Shown: positions 32,354 through 41,193, numbered from the stretch's first letter. The stretch: DNA of 64,000 nt from Anatilimnocola floriformis (GCF_024256385.1 NZ_JAMLFW010000001.1:3844001-3908000); one strand, 5' to 3'. The notes: generated by a model not told the origin, from the letters alone. Translations and numbers: made by a program.

Positions 32354-33364
32354 ATGAAGCGGTTTCGCCCGTGGGGGAGTCTTAGATGGCTTATGCCCCA
32401 GTTTCCTAGCGTTAGCCACTGGAGTCTGCTCGGTTGCCTCGGAACGGAGGAACGGTCACTTGCCACGTGGCAGGAACTAGTACGACTAAAGCAGCTCGGG
32501 AAATACGCTTTGCTGAAAATCGCCGATAAGGCGTCTCGCTTCACGGCGGACTGCGTTAAGCGGCTAGATGAACGAAACAAGGTATTTCAGGCAGAGGGCG
32601 GTGCGGATACTTCGATATCGGAGTTTGCATTAACAGCAGAGCATTCCAAGATCGTTGGCGCGGTCGACTCATTTAAAGCAATCGCATCCGACAGTATTAT
32701 TATTGATATATCCTCCTTGCCTAAGCGTTTTTTCTTCCCAATTATTCGGCAGTTACTCAAGGAGCCCAGCTCAGTTTTCAAAAATATCGTCGCAACCTAT
32801 ACTATTCCCGATAGATATACAGACCAGAAACTAGCTGAGAACTTCGGCGACTGGGCGCAACTACCGCTGTTTGCAGGAGCAATTGCCAAAGAGAAGCCAA
32901 CGCAACTAATTATTGGCGTTGGCTTCGAGGCACTGGGACTGCTCGAGAGAGTCGAAACGTCTGAGTCTGGAAGAAAGATCTCGTTTTTGCTGCCATTTCC
33001 AGCACCGATCAAGGCGTTTCAGCGAAGTTGGGAGTTGTTGCGAAGGCTACAAGAGCATCAGCCTCCGCAGTCGTTCGGCATTTTCCGAGTGGACGTTCGA
33101 GATCCGTCAGATGCATTTGATAGATTATTCTCGATAACGAACGGGGGAAGAATCGCAGCCGACCTTGCTCCGTTTGGACCGAAGCCGATGTCATTGGCAA
33201 TGTGTCTATTCGCGTCGTTAGTCGATTACCCCGTGTTTTATACCCAGCCTACCGTCTACCATCCGGATTACTCTCTCGGCGTATCGATAAAAGGTGGAAC
33301 GCCGGAAATCTACGCATATTCGATAAGAATTGACGGCAAAGACCTCTATGCGATAAGTCCATGA
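32354..33364 (+). CDS. Rossmann/CARF-like protein, third component of conflict operon
   Basis: 336 aa from ATG 32354 (GGAG seven bases upstream). N-terminal segment LGCLGTEERSLATWQ, a middle strand-turn SIIIDISSLPKRFFFPI (114-130), strand LIIGVGFEALGLLERV (185-200) and a late LAPFGPKPMSLAMCLFAS (271-288), resembling the Gly-Pro/Thr-Lys loop of CARF-like sensor folds. No nuclease motif is seen, so a sensing or scaffold role is likelier. Starts 13 bp after the ATPase stop and ends 5 bp from the convergent thyX. No established family name is offered. Confidence 0.6.
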   Translation: MKRFRPWGSLRWLMPQFPSVSHWSLLGCLGTEERSLATWQELVRLKQLGKYALLKIADKASRFTADCVKRLDERNKVFQAEGGADTSISEFALTAEHSKIVGAVDSFKAIASDSIIIDISSLPKRFFFPIIRQLLKEPSSVFKNIVATYTIPDRYTDQKLAENFGDWAQLPLFAGAIAKEKPTQLIIGVGFEALGLLERVETSESGRKISFLLPFPAPIKAFQRSWELLRRLQEHQPPQSFGIFRVDVRDPSDAFDRLFSITNGGRIAADLAPFGPKPMSLAMCLFASLVDYPVFYTQPTVYHPDYSLGVSIKGGTPEIYAYSIRIDGKDLYAISP

Positions 33365-33368
33365 ACAG

Positions 33369-34271
33369 TCAGGAATCGACCTGTCCTAGTTGCGTCTTTT
33401 TTGCCGCCCACTCGCTCAATTCCCGTTGATTCTTAGTCGCTAACGGCTGACCTGTTCGAAGCGCGTCGATTTCAAGGCGAGACAATCGCATCGAATGCAG
33501 GTTGTAGTCTAGGAACGCTTCGGCGGCGATCGGCACAATCGGTTGAATCAGGGCGAACATAGCGTTCGCGTAGTCGCGAATCTCCTTCTGGGCATGCGGA
33601 TCCATTCGGAGCGACAGAAAATGAAGCAGATTGTGCAGATCGATCTTCCAGTACCATTCCGTGTAGACATTGAGCGGTAGCCCTATTCGAGCTAGTTCAC
33701 GTGCTACGCCCTTATTTAGGAGCGCCTCGTAATCCTTGTAATGGGCCTCGACGGAATCGAGATATCTGTAAAACTCTTCTGTGGTCAATGAATCGAGTTG
33801 CTGATCGCCCCCCTGACGATTCGTGGTGCTTTGCTGTCTCAGCGAGTCTTCGGATGGTCTAAAGAATCGGTCTTTGACCACTGAGTACCTAGCCGAATAT
33901 TCATTCACATTTGCGGTACGATGCCGAATCCATTGGCGCGCAACGAAGATTGGCATGATGTGATGAAACTTGAATTCCACCATCTCAAATGGCGTTGTAT
34001 GTCGATGGCGTGCGAGGTAACGGATTAGCCCACGGTCTTCCTCAACACGTTTCGTGCCATCACCGTAAGAGACGCGTGCCGCCTGTACAATTGCAAAATC
34101 GGCCGTCATGCCGATAGGCACCAGTCGTGGCATGACGTCAACCAACGCAACCATCCCGTGCTCATGCACTTTGATGTCCCACCGGCTGCTGCCGCCCATC
34201 ACATCGAAAGTTTCGAATTCGCGGCTAACCTTTTCGATCTGAAAATCCGCCGCCTGCTCTTGCTTGTTCAT
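33369..34271 (-). CDS. thyX: flavin-dependent thymidylate synthase
   Basis: 300 aa from ATG 34271 (GGAAG upstream). The ThyX signature RHRTANVNEYSARYS is at 116-130, after FEMVEFKFHHIMPIFVARQW. The enzyme methylates dUMP to dTMP using methylenetetrahydrofolate and FAD. It lies inside the element, convergent with the conflict operon, and might be either the host's only thymidylate synthase caught in the insertion or cargo. Length is at the upper end of the family (210-300) because of an N-terminal extension. Confidence 0.95.
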   Translation of the reverse strand: MNKQEQAADFQIEKVSREFETFDVMGGSSRWDIKVHEHGMVALVDVMPRLVPIGMTADFAIVQAARVSYGDGTKRVEEDRGLIRYLARHRHTTPFEMVEFKFHHIMPIFVARQWIRHRTANVNEYSARYSVVKDRFFRPSEDSLRQQSTTNRQGGDQQLDSLTTEEFYRYLDSVEAHYKDYEALLNKGVARELARIGLPLNVYTEWYWKIDLHNLLHFLSLRMDPHAQKEIRDYANAMFALIQPIVPIAAEAFLDYNLHSMRLSRLEIDALRTGQPLATKNQRELSEWAAKKTQLGQVDS

Positions 34272-34424
34272 TCGTCATTCTTCCGATAGCGGGGGTGAAA
34301 CTGAGATCGCGTGCGGCTATGATTGTACCAGTGTTCGCGGCGCGTGGCCCCTCAGCTCGCACTACTGCAGCTACTTCACCAAGATCCAGCTGCGTTGATT
34401 CGTTGTGGCGGACGTTAGATCGGT

Positions 34425-35960
34425 ATGAAATTTGACTACGGATGGTTGCCGGGGAATCTAGTCACCGAAGCAATTTGCAACGAATTGTCGGTGTTATTTT
34501 CCGCGCAGTATGGCGTTTGGAGCATGTCGGATCCAGGGGGGCGAGGGGGCGAGCCGATACGATTCTCGCCCAGCCGTATCCGCAATCTTCTCAGGTCAAC
34601 TGATAGCAAGGTGGCGATGGCACGACTGCAGGGGCAGCTCGTCGGTTACGCAATTGCAGTGCAGACGAATGTCAAGGACTACGGCGTAGTCTCGTGGGTA
34701 ACTCAGCTCGTAGTGCACTCTGAACATCGCCACGCAGGCATCGGAAAAACTTTGCTCTTCTGCATTTGGGGATTCTCGGACCACTACGCCTGGGGGCTCA
34801 CTAGTGCGAATCCTTATGCAGTCCGTGCGCTTGAACGGGCGACGCGAAGGCGCTGCCTCCCTGTTCGTATTCGGAAAAATGTCAGGAAGCTACTGAGCGT
34901 TGGAGCTCAACATGTGCCGTACATCAAACCCGAGACTGAAAAACGCGTGACCCGGAATGAATCCAGCATCGACACCGACTTTTTTGTTGATCGAACAAAC
35001 TTACCGGCGATGGTAGAAAACGCGAGCAAAACTGACCGATGGGAACTAGGTACGCTTCAGGAGGGATGGGAATGGCTGGCATTTACCTTCCACGATCAAA
35101 AACAGATAAGCCTTACTCCAAACGAGATTCGCACGATGCTCGATGCAAGCGATGACATTACTCGCCAGGCGTACAGCCGGATGACGAATACGGGAAGCCA
35201 GCTCTGGGCTCGACATACTAACGCAGAAGTCGATTTTATTGTAGAAGCGTGCAAACTACAGCAGGGCGAAACCGTGCTCGATTTGGGCTGCGGTCGAGGA
35301 CGTCACGTGCACGCGTTGTCCAGCAAAGGATATGTGGTAACTGGTGTCGACTACGTTGACACATTCGTCGAAGAGGCCAGAGCGGCTGTTACCGAGGATT
35401 GCAAAGGGAGGTCGGAATTTGTTATTGGTGAGTGCCGTGATATCCGCCTGGAAAGACGTTTTGACGCCGTTGTCTGCTTATATGATGTCATCGGGACGTA
35501 TGTTGACGACTTTGACAACGCGAAGATCCTGGCAACCATCGTTTCGCACCTCAAGCCGGGCGGAATCGCTCTGCTGTCGGTGATGAATCTTGGGCTCACG
35601 AAGCGGCGTGCACAGAACCATTTTTCGCTAGAGTCACAGCCCGACCGGTTACTAAGTCTGCAACCGAGCAAAGTTATGGAAGCCACGGGCGATGTGTTCG
35701 ATCCGCGGTTTTTCATGATTGATACGGACACTGGCGTAGTCTATCGAAAAGAGCAGTTCGCTCAAGGCAGCGAGCTCCCTGTAGAACTAATCGTCCGCGA
35801 TCGCAGGTTCGAACAGGAGGAAATCGAGAAACTTTGCACGGACGCTGGTCTAGAAGTAATCTGGTCTCGTTTTGTCCGAGCAGGCGCGTGGCAATTTGGA
35901 TTGGATCGATCAGACGATCACGCGAAGGAAATTCTCGTACTTTGTCGACGGCCGGCGTAG
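34425..35960 (+). CDS. GNAT acetyltransferase-SAM methyltransferase fusion
   Basis: 511 aa. Residues about 55-160 are a GNAT fold (LVVHSEHRHAGIGKTLLFCI with the acetyl-CoA loop R-x-x-G-x-G/A). A linker of about 110 residues follows. Residues 280-400 are a class I methyltransferase with VLDLGCGRGRHV (motif I), GVDYVDTF (motif II) and FDAVVCLYDVIGTY. The tail is mixed beta. Substrate unknown; the two activities on one chain suggest modification of the same small molecule, peptide or nucleoside. It faces away from thyX with 153 bp between their starts and ends 61 bp from the integrase. Confidence 0.8.
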   Translation: MKFDYGWLPGNLVTEAICNELSVLFSAQYGVWSMSDPGGRGGEPIRFSPSRIRNLLRSTDSKVAMARLQGQLVGYAIAVQTNVKDYGVVSWVTQLVVHSEHRHAGIGKTLLFCIWGFSDHYAWGLTSANPYAVRALERATRRRCLPVRIRKNVRKLLSVGAQHVPYIKPETEKRVTRNESSIDTDFFVDRTNLPAMVENASKTDRWELGTLQEGWEWLAFTFHDQKQISLTPNEIRTMLDASDDITRQAYSRMTNTGSQLWARHTNAEVDFIVEACKLQQGETVLDLGCGRGRHVHALSSKGYVVTGVDYVDTFVEEARAAVTEDCKGRSEFVIGECRDIRLERRFDAVVCLYDVIGTYVDDFDNAKILATIVSHLKPGGIALLSVMNLGLTKRRAQNHFSLESQPDRLLSLQPSKVMEATGDVFDPRFFMIDTDTGVVYRKEQFAQGSELPVELIVRDRRFEQEEIEKLCTDAGLEVIWSRFVRAGAWQFGLDRSDDHAKEILVLCRRPA

Positions 35961-36021
35961 TATTGGCGCTACTCGAAGATTGTGGATTCCGCTCGAATCT
36001 AAAGCACAATTGAGAACACAT

Positions 36022-37335
36022 TCAGCCGAAGACTGAAGCGATCGCCTGCTGCGTTACGCTTGGATACAGATGCCTATAGCGTCTTCTCTGCTGCTCCGTT
36101 TGGTGTCCTGAAAACTCGTCGATTATTCGTTGATCAACTCCCTTGCAAGCCAAAGCCGAAATAAAGCTGTGCCGAAGGGCATGAGCGCCCTTCAGTTTCT
36201 CCCACTTTGTTCCGGCGAGAGCGGCCTTGAAATGGTCGTGGAACTCGTCTTTGGTCAAAGGTCCAACCGCTGGCATCACTCGCTCGCGTACGGTCGCCAG
36301 GCGCGCGGCGGCCGTCTTGGGCCGAATCTTCGATACATGTCCGGTTGTCCTGCTCCGCTTCTTGCTTCGAGTGACTTCGGATTGATGGCAGAACAGGGCA
36401 TCGCCTCCTGGATGCTTGCTGAGCCATTCAGCTAGGACTGACTTGAGAGACGCCGAAATTGGCAGCCGGCGCGTCGTCTTCCGGTCATGGGCCTTTTTTC
36501 TCTCGTGGATCGTTATCCAGCCATTCTTCAGGTCAACATCCGCTTTCCGGGCACGAACGATCTCCGATCGCCTGGCACCAGTGTGCGCGGCAAAGCAGAT
36601 CATCGGATACACGAACGGCGTAGGGTGGTTCTTGACGTGCTTCAGCAGAGACTCAATCTCCTCGACGGGAAGATAAACGGCCTCCCAATACTTGTCTGCT
36701 TCCGGTCCTTTCATCTCCTCGGTCAATGCTTCGACTTCTGCGAAGGACATGAAGCACGGCTTGTCTTCAGCCTTCGGATATTTCAGGCCGCGGCTAGGGA
36801 AGGGGCCGTCAACAATCTTGGCTGCGAGCCCCCAGTTCCAGACTGTCCGAAGGGTGACGATCTCCTTTTTGATCGTTGCGGGACTGAGGTTGCCATTCTT
36901 ACCTTTTGCGGTTGCGCGTTTCGTGACGTAACCCTGCAGATGCTCTAGCGACGTTGTCTTCAGGAGGAAGGACGAACGAAGGATCTTCTCCAGGTGCTTC
37001 CGATGGATTTTCATCCCGCTGATCGTCGACTCCTCCATGCTACCCGGCGTGATGGCGTTGAAGTACGCGTCGAAGAGCCCCTTCAGCGTCGCCTGAGCAG
37101 AAACGGCGAGCGGTTCGGAGACTCGGCCATCCGAAAGCAGAAACGTGACCAGATCGGCGTTTTCGGGAACCACGAGCCGGCCACGTTCGATGTCCTGAAT
37201 GTTCTCTTCCAGGCGCGCAGTGAGGCTATCCGCAGTCTTCTGATTGTCGGTTTTGAGCGACCGCTTGAATCGCTGCTGGCCAACACGAAATGAGACGAAG
37301 TAAATCCCCGATGGAGCGCGTTCGTTCCAAGCCAT
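36022..37335 (-). CDS. tyrosine integrase adjacent to tRNA-Leu
   Basis: 437 aa from ATG 37335 (CGGAG upstream). Basic N-terminal arm-binding part (SFRVGQQRFKRSLKT), core-binding domain from about 90 to 190, catalytic part with TGARRSEI (Arg), a Lys strand, HALRHSF (H-x-x-R), GHQ and the nucleophile Tyr near 420 (RRRYRHL). Position beside the 3' end of tRNA-Leu(CAA) is the usual arrangement for tRNA-integrating elements. The nearest excisionase-like gene is at the other end (5231). Confidence 0.9.
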   Translation of the reverse strand: MAWNERAPSGIYFVSFRVGQQRFKRSLKTDNQKTADSLTARLEENIQDIERGRLVVPENADLVTFLLSDGRVSEPLAVSAQATLKGLFDAYFNAITPGSMEESTISGMKIHRKHLEKILRSSFLLKTTSLEHLQGYVTKRATAKGKNGNLSPATIKKEIVTLRTVWNWGLAAKIVDGPFPSRGLKYPKAEDKPCFMSFAEVEALTEEMKGPEADKYWEAVYLPVEEIESLLKHVKNHPTPFVYPMICFAAHTGARRSEIVRARKADVDLKNGWITIHERKKAHDRKTTRRLPISASLKSVLAEWLSKHPGGDALFCHQSEVTRSKKRSRTTGHVSKIRPKTAAARLATVRERVMPAVGPLTKDEFHDHFKAALAGTKWEKLKGAHALRHSFISALACKGVDQRIIDEFSGHQTEQQRRRYRHLYPSVTQQAIASVFG

Positions 37336-37414
37336 GACTGAATCTCCGTAGGAAAAAATCTACGGACGAAACAGCCGAATTTTTAGCGACGCAAACTAAG
37401 TGCAAAATCAGTGT

Positions 37415-37436
37415 TGCCCCCGATTTGCCCCCGATT
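37415..37436. repeat. tandem 11-bp repeat between integrase and tRNA
   Basis: TGCCCCCGATT at 37415-37425 and again at 37426-37436, back-to-back. Placement between the integrase start and the tRNA fits arm-type sites bound by the integrase N-terminus. Confidence 0.6.
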
Positions 37437-37498
37437 CACCGAGCGTGGCACACGGGGCCAAAAGCTCGGCAGGCGAGAAAATGCCTGAAAATAAGAAG

Positions 37499-37581
37499 TA
37501 CCAGAGGCCGGACTTGAACCGGCACGCCCTTGCGGGCACAGGATTTTGAATCCAGCGTGTCTGCCATTCCACCACTCTGGC
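37499..37581 (-). tRNA. tRNA-Leu, anticodon CAA
   Basis: 83 nt, class II tRNA with a long variable arm. Acceptor stem GCCAGAG pairs with CTCTGGT (one G-T pair), the T arm contains GGTTCAAGTCC, and the anticodon loop TTCAAAA puts CAA at positions 34-36, reading UUG. CCA is not encoded. The 3' end faces the integrase, so it is the probable attachment target. Confidence 0.95.
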
Positions 37582-37849
37582 TCAGCGGGCGAACGCCCGG
37601 CTGAAGCTTGCGCTGATTTGGCTTGTTGGCCAAGTTGTAGCGCGAAGGGGCAAGTTTAATCGAAGCGGGCGACGGTTGCCAGACTAGTGATCGTTTTCGT
37701 GTTGATTCATTTTGTTTTGAGCGGCCAACAGGCGGCGGACTGTTGACGCTTTAGCGCGGGGAATTCTAAAATCGGCGGCAAGCGTCGATCTGCGCGTCGA
37801 CTCCTCCTTCCTACCTACCTCAGCCGCTGCCCGTCGAGATTTTTACATC

Positions 37850-39550
37850 ATGTTTCATTTGTCGGCGAACAATGGACCGGCGGCCGGCAAGAAATATGAT
37901 CTGCGCGTCGAGCGGACCGTGATGGGCCGTCATCCCGAATGCCAGATCGTGATCGACGTCGGCGCCGTCAGCCGGCAGCATGCCGTGGTGGTTCGCGAGG
38001 GGAATGACTATTACCTCGAGGATCTGAAAAGCCGCAACGGCACGTTTATCAACGAAGAGCAGAACAAGGTCGAAGGCCGACGGCTGCTCAAGCCGGGCGA
38101 TGTCGTGCGCGTGTGCGAAGTGTCGTTCACTTTTCACGACGACAAACCGCCACCGCCGATGCCGTTCACGCCCGGGGGCAAGCTGAAGTCGCCCACCGAG
38201 GGTCAGGGCCTCGGCACGATGATGGTCGACGACGAAGGGGGGCAGTCGAACTCGACGATCATGTCGAAGCTCGACGTCAGCACTTCCAGCCGCGGCTCGA
38301 TGCACATCGCCGCGAGTGCCGAAGTGAAGTTGGCGGCGTTCGTTGAAATTTCGCAGAGCCTGGGCAAAGCGCTCGCGCTCGACGACGTGTTACCGCAGCT
38401 GCTCAAGAGCTTGTTCAAGATTTTCGTGCAAGCCGATCGCGGGTTCATCGTGCTCGAGCAGGGTGGCCAGCTCATTCCACGCTGGGTGCGATTGCGGCGT
38501 GAGGAAGCCAACGATTCGCTGCGCATCAGTCGCACGATCGTGCGGCATGTGATGGAATCGAAGCAAGCCATTCTGTCGGCCGATGCGGCTTCGGATGAGC
38601 GGTTTGAGCTCAGCCAGAGCATCGCCGATTTTCGCATTCGCAGCATGATGTGTGCGCCGCTCGTCGATAGCGACGGCAAGGCCTTTGGCGTGCTGCAGAT
38701 CGATACGCTCGATCAGCGGCAGCGATTTCAAGCTGAAGATCTCGAGTTGCTGGCGAGCATTACTTCGCAAGCAGCCGTGGCGATCAATAACGCTCAGTTG
38801 CACGAACGAGCGCTGGTACAGATTGAGCTCGAGCGCGATATGAAAGTCGCGCGCGATGTGCAACTCGCGTTTTTGCCGGAGAAAAAGCCGGATTTGCCGG
38901 GTTATTCGTTCTTCGATTATTACAACGCGATGGAGCAGATCGGCGGCGACTACTTCGACTACATCAAGCTGCAGGACGGCCGAGTCGCCATCGTGGTGGC
39001 CGATGTCGTCGGGCACGGCGTGGCTGCGGCGCTGCTGATGGCGAAGCTTTCGGCGGAAACCAATTCCAGCCTGCTCACGGAGAGCGATCCCGCGGCAGCG
39101 ATGGGTCGGCTAAACAACCGCCTGAGCTCGCTGAATATTCAACGCTTCGTGACGATGGTGATGATCGTCATCGATCCCAAGACCAACAAAGTGGTGATGG
39201 TCAGTGCCGGCCACATGTGGCCCATCTATCGCCGCGCCGATGGCAGTGTGTACGAACCGGCGACGGAAATGGGTGGGTTGGCCCTCGGCATCATCGACGA
39301 CGTCGAATACCAGAAAGCCGAAATCACGCTCGGGCCGGGCGAGTCGCTGACACTCTATACCGACGGCATCAACGAGAGCCAGGATATCGACGGCAAGCTC
39401 TACTCGATCGAGCGGATCCGCGAACTCGTCACGGCGAACAAGCCGACCATTCCTGAGCTGGGCCAAACCATCATCGACGACGTCCGCCGCTTTGTCGGCC
39501 GGGCGAAGCAGATTGATGATATGTGTTTGGTTTGCTTGGGCCGGGTGTAG
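37850..39550 (+). CDS. FHA-GAF-SpoIIE (PP2C-type) phosphatase
   Basis: 566 aa. FHA domain about 5-95 (VMGRHPECQIVIDVGAVSRQ, then KSRNGTFINE), GAF domain about 160-325 (ADRGFIVLEQGG; MCAPLVDSDGKAFGVLQID), PP2C/SpoIIE domain 335-566 (QIGGDYFDYIKL; VADVVGHGVAAALLMA; LYTDGINE) with the metal-binding Asp residues present. Phosphothreonine-guided, ligand-tuned protein phosphatase in the cytosol, typical of planctomycete signalling or partner-switching. It is the first gene on the chromosomal side of the tRNA. 268 bp of intergenic DNA precede it. Confidence 0.93.
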   Translation: MFHLSANNGPAAGKKYDLRVERTVMGRHPECQIVIDVGAVSRQHAVVVREGNDYYLEDLKSRNGTFINEEQNKVEGRRLLKPGDVVRVCEVSFTFHDDKPPPPMPFTPGGKLKSPTEGQGLGTMMVDDEGGQSNSTIMSKLDVSTSSRGSMHIAASAEVKLAAFVEISQSLGKALALDDVLPQLLKSLFKIFVQADRGFIVLEQGGQLIPRWVRLRREEANDSLRISRTIVRHVMESKQAILSADAASDERFELSQSIADFRIRSMMCAPLVDSDGKAFGVLQIDTLDQRQRFQAEDLELLASITSQAAVAINNAQLHERALVQIELERDMKVARDVQLAFLPEKKPDLPGYSFFDYYNAMEQIGGDYFDYIKLQDGRVAIVVADVVGHGVAAALLMAKLSAETNSSLLTESDPAAAMGRLNNRLSSLNIQRFVTMVMIVIDPKTNKVVMVSAGHMWPIYRRADGSVYEPATEMGGLALGIIDDVEYQKAEITLGPGESLTLYTDGINESQDIDGKLYSIERIRELVTANKPTIPELGQTIIDDVRRFVGRAKQIDDMCLVCLGRV

Positions 39551-39558
39551 TCGATCGA

Positions 39559-40167
39559 TTAGTTGGGTGGCAGTTGCCAAAACATGAGTTTGCGAATGCG
39601 TCCGGCGAATTTCGGAAAGTATTCGTCCACAAAATTGTCTTTCCTCAGTGAATTAAAATCGCTGATTGAAATTTCGCTCGGATCCGGACACGGCCACGAT
39701 TTCAGAATCACGAGTTCGTCGGCATCCAGCACTTCCACTAGTCGCGCTGCAATCGAATCGGTTCTTACCTCCCAAGTATGCGGCAGCGATTCCGGCGGCA
39801 GTTGGGGCTCGACTTCGCGCAGGAACTGCTGCACATCGAACACAAACACGGCCGGCGAAACTGCGGCGGCAGCTCGTTCGCGCAGTTCGTGAAAACTCCG
39901 CACGAGCGAGAACTCCGGCAAGATTTGCTGTAGCACTTGTGCGGAGATGCTCAGCGTTTCAATGCAGAGCCAGTGGCAGGTTGATTCGCCGAGCTGAAAT
40001 CGGCTGTCCCAATTGAGAATCGCGTCTGCCAGTTCACCACTTCCCGACAGCAGGATGTGGACCGCCGGATGCTGCGACGCGAGCCAGGCTCGCAGTTGTT
40101 CGGGCAGTTTTGGGCGTTCAAGCAGGCTGGCGCCGATCTTGACGACGCGGATTGGCAACCGGCTCAT
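39559..40167 (-). CDS. amino-acid-kinase-family protein (MfnE-like)
   Basis: 202 aa. I start at ATG 40167, whose A-T-G-A overlaps the stop of the upstream gene; a much longer in-frame extension runs wholly inside that gene and is a shadow. RVVKIGASLLE opens with the K-x-G-(A/G)-S-L nucleotide-binding strand of aspartate/uridylate kinases, and LLSGSGELADAI is the second glycine loop. In methanofuran synthesis the matching enzyme phosphorylates an aminomethyl-furan phosphate. Third gene of an operon with the ATP-grasp and hydantoinase-like genes. Confidence 0.75.
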   Translation of the reverse strand: MSRLPIRVVKIGASLLERPKLPEQLRAWLASQHPAVHILLSGSGELADAILNWDSRFQLGESTCHWLCIETLSISAQVLQQILPEFSLVRSFHELRERAAAAVSPAVFVFDVQQFLREVEPQLPPESLPHTWEVRTDSIAARLVEVLDADELVILKSWPCPDPSEISISDFNSLRKDNFVDEYFPKFAGRIRKLMFWQLPPN

Positions 40168-41186
40168 TGGGCGGCGGATTCGCGGGCGAGCACGGCGAGA
40201 GCATAAGCCGGCGCGCAGCGGGAATTGAGCGGGCCGATTTCTTTGGTGAGGGAAACGCTCGGCAACGATTCGAGTGAGGTCCCCTCGAGCGCTGCGGCGA
40301 TCAGAAATTCGCCGTGACCGGAGAGAATCAACTTCGTGGGCTTTTCGGCCATTTGCAGCACGACGCGTTCGATGTTCGAACGCAACAGTTTCGCTTGTGC
40401 GGCCGCGGCTTCGGTGGCGAGGGCCACGGCGTCGCGGTGGTTGAATTCTTCTTGATCGGCGGCGATCATCCGCGCGAGTCGCAAGCGAGCATGCGGCTTG
40501 GTCGCGGGTCGACGATCGGCTGTGTCGTTGCTTGATGGATCTTCGGGAAGCTTTTCCTGAATCAGATAGGCATCGCGCATCGTGGCGAAGAACTCTTGCA
40601 CGATCTGGCAAGGCTTGCCGCGGAAACTAGTCGATTGCAGAACCGCGCAAACCGGACTGCGCTCGACTCCGGTGTAAACGAGTTCGCCGGCGAGGAGCCG
40701 TTCGGTGTCGGTCTTGCCGAACGCGGCTGGCTTGCCGCCGATGAGGGGAATCACATCGGTCGTCGTCGAGCCAACGTCAATGAGGAGCGCTGGCGACTGA
40801 CCGGCGAAGCGGGCAGCGAAACTCGCGAGAGCGTGCCAGTTGGCCGCGGCGACCAGCAGCGGCGCGTTGGCGGCGACGACGGGCGTGACCTGTTTGCCGT
40901 CGACGCGATAGACGCGGGTGTGACGATTGTCGGAGCCGATGGCCACAGCCTTTAAGATGAACTTGACCCCTTCCGCCTTCGTGGCAAAGCAATCGGCGAG
41001 TTCACCGGTCATGGTAACGACGAGGTGATCGCAGGTCGGCGAGTCGCTGATGATCGAGCGAATCTGCTGCGCGAGGGCGTGCGGCTCTCTCCAGAGTTGA
41101 AACGGATACGACTCGGCGTAGTCGCTGCCGTTGGCGGCTTTGATGTTCGCGCCGCCGATGTCGAGGGCCAGATAATTTGCGGGCAT
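40164..41186 (-). CDS. hydantoinase/oxoprolinase-like H4MPT-linked C1-pathway protein (MfnF-like)
   Basis: 340 aa. ASKHA-type fold: LALDIGGANIKAA (phosphate 1 loop, residues 6-18), LLIDVGSTTTDVIPL (phosphate 2, about 134-148), and a late LILSGHGEFLIAA. The family is found in organisms that make tetrahydromethanopterin or methanofuran; in methanogens MfnF joins the furan unit to glutamyl-tyramine. Overlaps the kinase-like gene by 4 bp and follows the ATP-grasp gene by 7 bp. Confidence 0.85.
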   Translation of the reverse strand: MPANYLALDIGGANIKAANGSDYAESYPFQLWREPHALAQQIRSIISDSPTCDHLVVTMTGELADCFATKAEGVKFILKAVAIGSDNRHTRVYRVDGKQVTPVVAANAPLLVAAANWHALASFAARFAGQSPALLIDVGSTTTDVIPLIGGKPAAFGKTDTERLLAGELVYTGVERSPVCAVLQSTSFRGKPCQIVQEFFATMRDAYLIQEKLPEDPSSNDTADRRPATKPHARLRLARMIAADQEEFNHRDAVALATEAAAAQAKLLRSNIERVVLQMAEKPTKLILSGHGEFLIAAALEGTSLESLPSVSLTKEIGPLNSRCAPAYALAVLARESAAQ

Positions 41187-41193
41187 GTTCGGT

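Larger units (their letters stand above)
5231..37498. mobile_element. integrated plasmid-like mobilizable element next to tRNA-Leu
   Basis: The segment combines an excisionase-like protein, ParB-like protein, coupling protein, MobF relaxase, ArdC, ParA, RepA with iterons, two tyrosine recombinases and accessory genes, all without chromosomal housekeeping functions except ThyX. The right end is set at the 3' end of tRNA-Leu because an integrase gene starts 163 bp from it. The left end is a guess at the first plasmid-type gene; no copy of the tRNA 3' end was found by eye near 2.3-5.6 kb, so the element may begin elsewhere or be two elements in tandem (plasmid backbone to 27.9 kb, accessory island with integrase after it). 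Confidence 0.65.

Noticed and set aside
40168-40611. N-terminal extension of the kinase-like gene in the same frame
   Set aside because: It lies wholly inside the hydantoinase-like gene, is Arg/Ser-rich, and the ATGA overlap at 40164-40167 gives the proper start.
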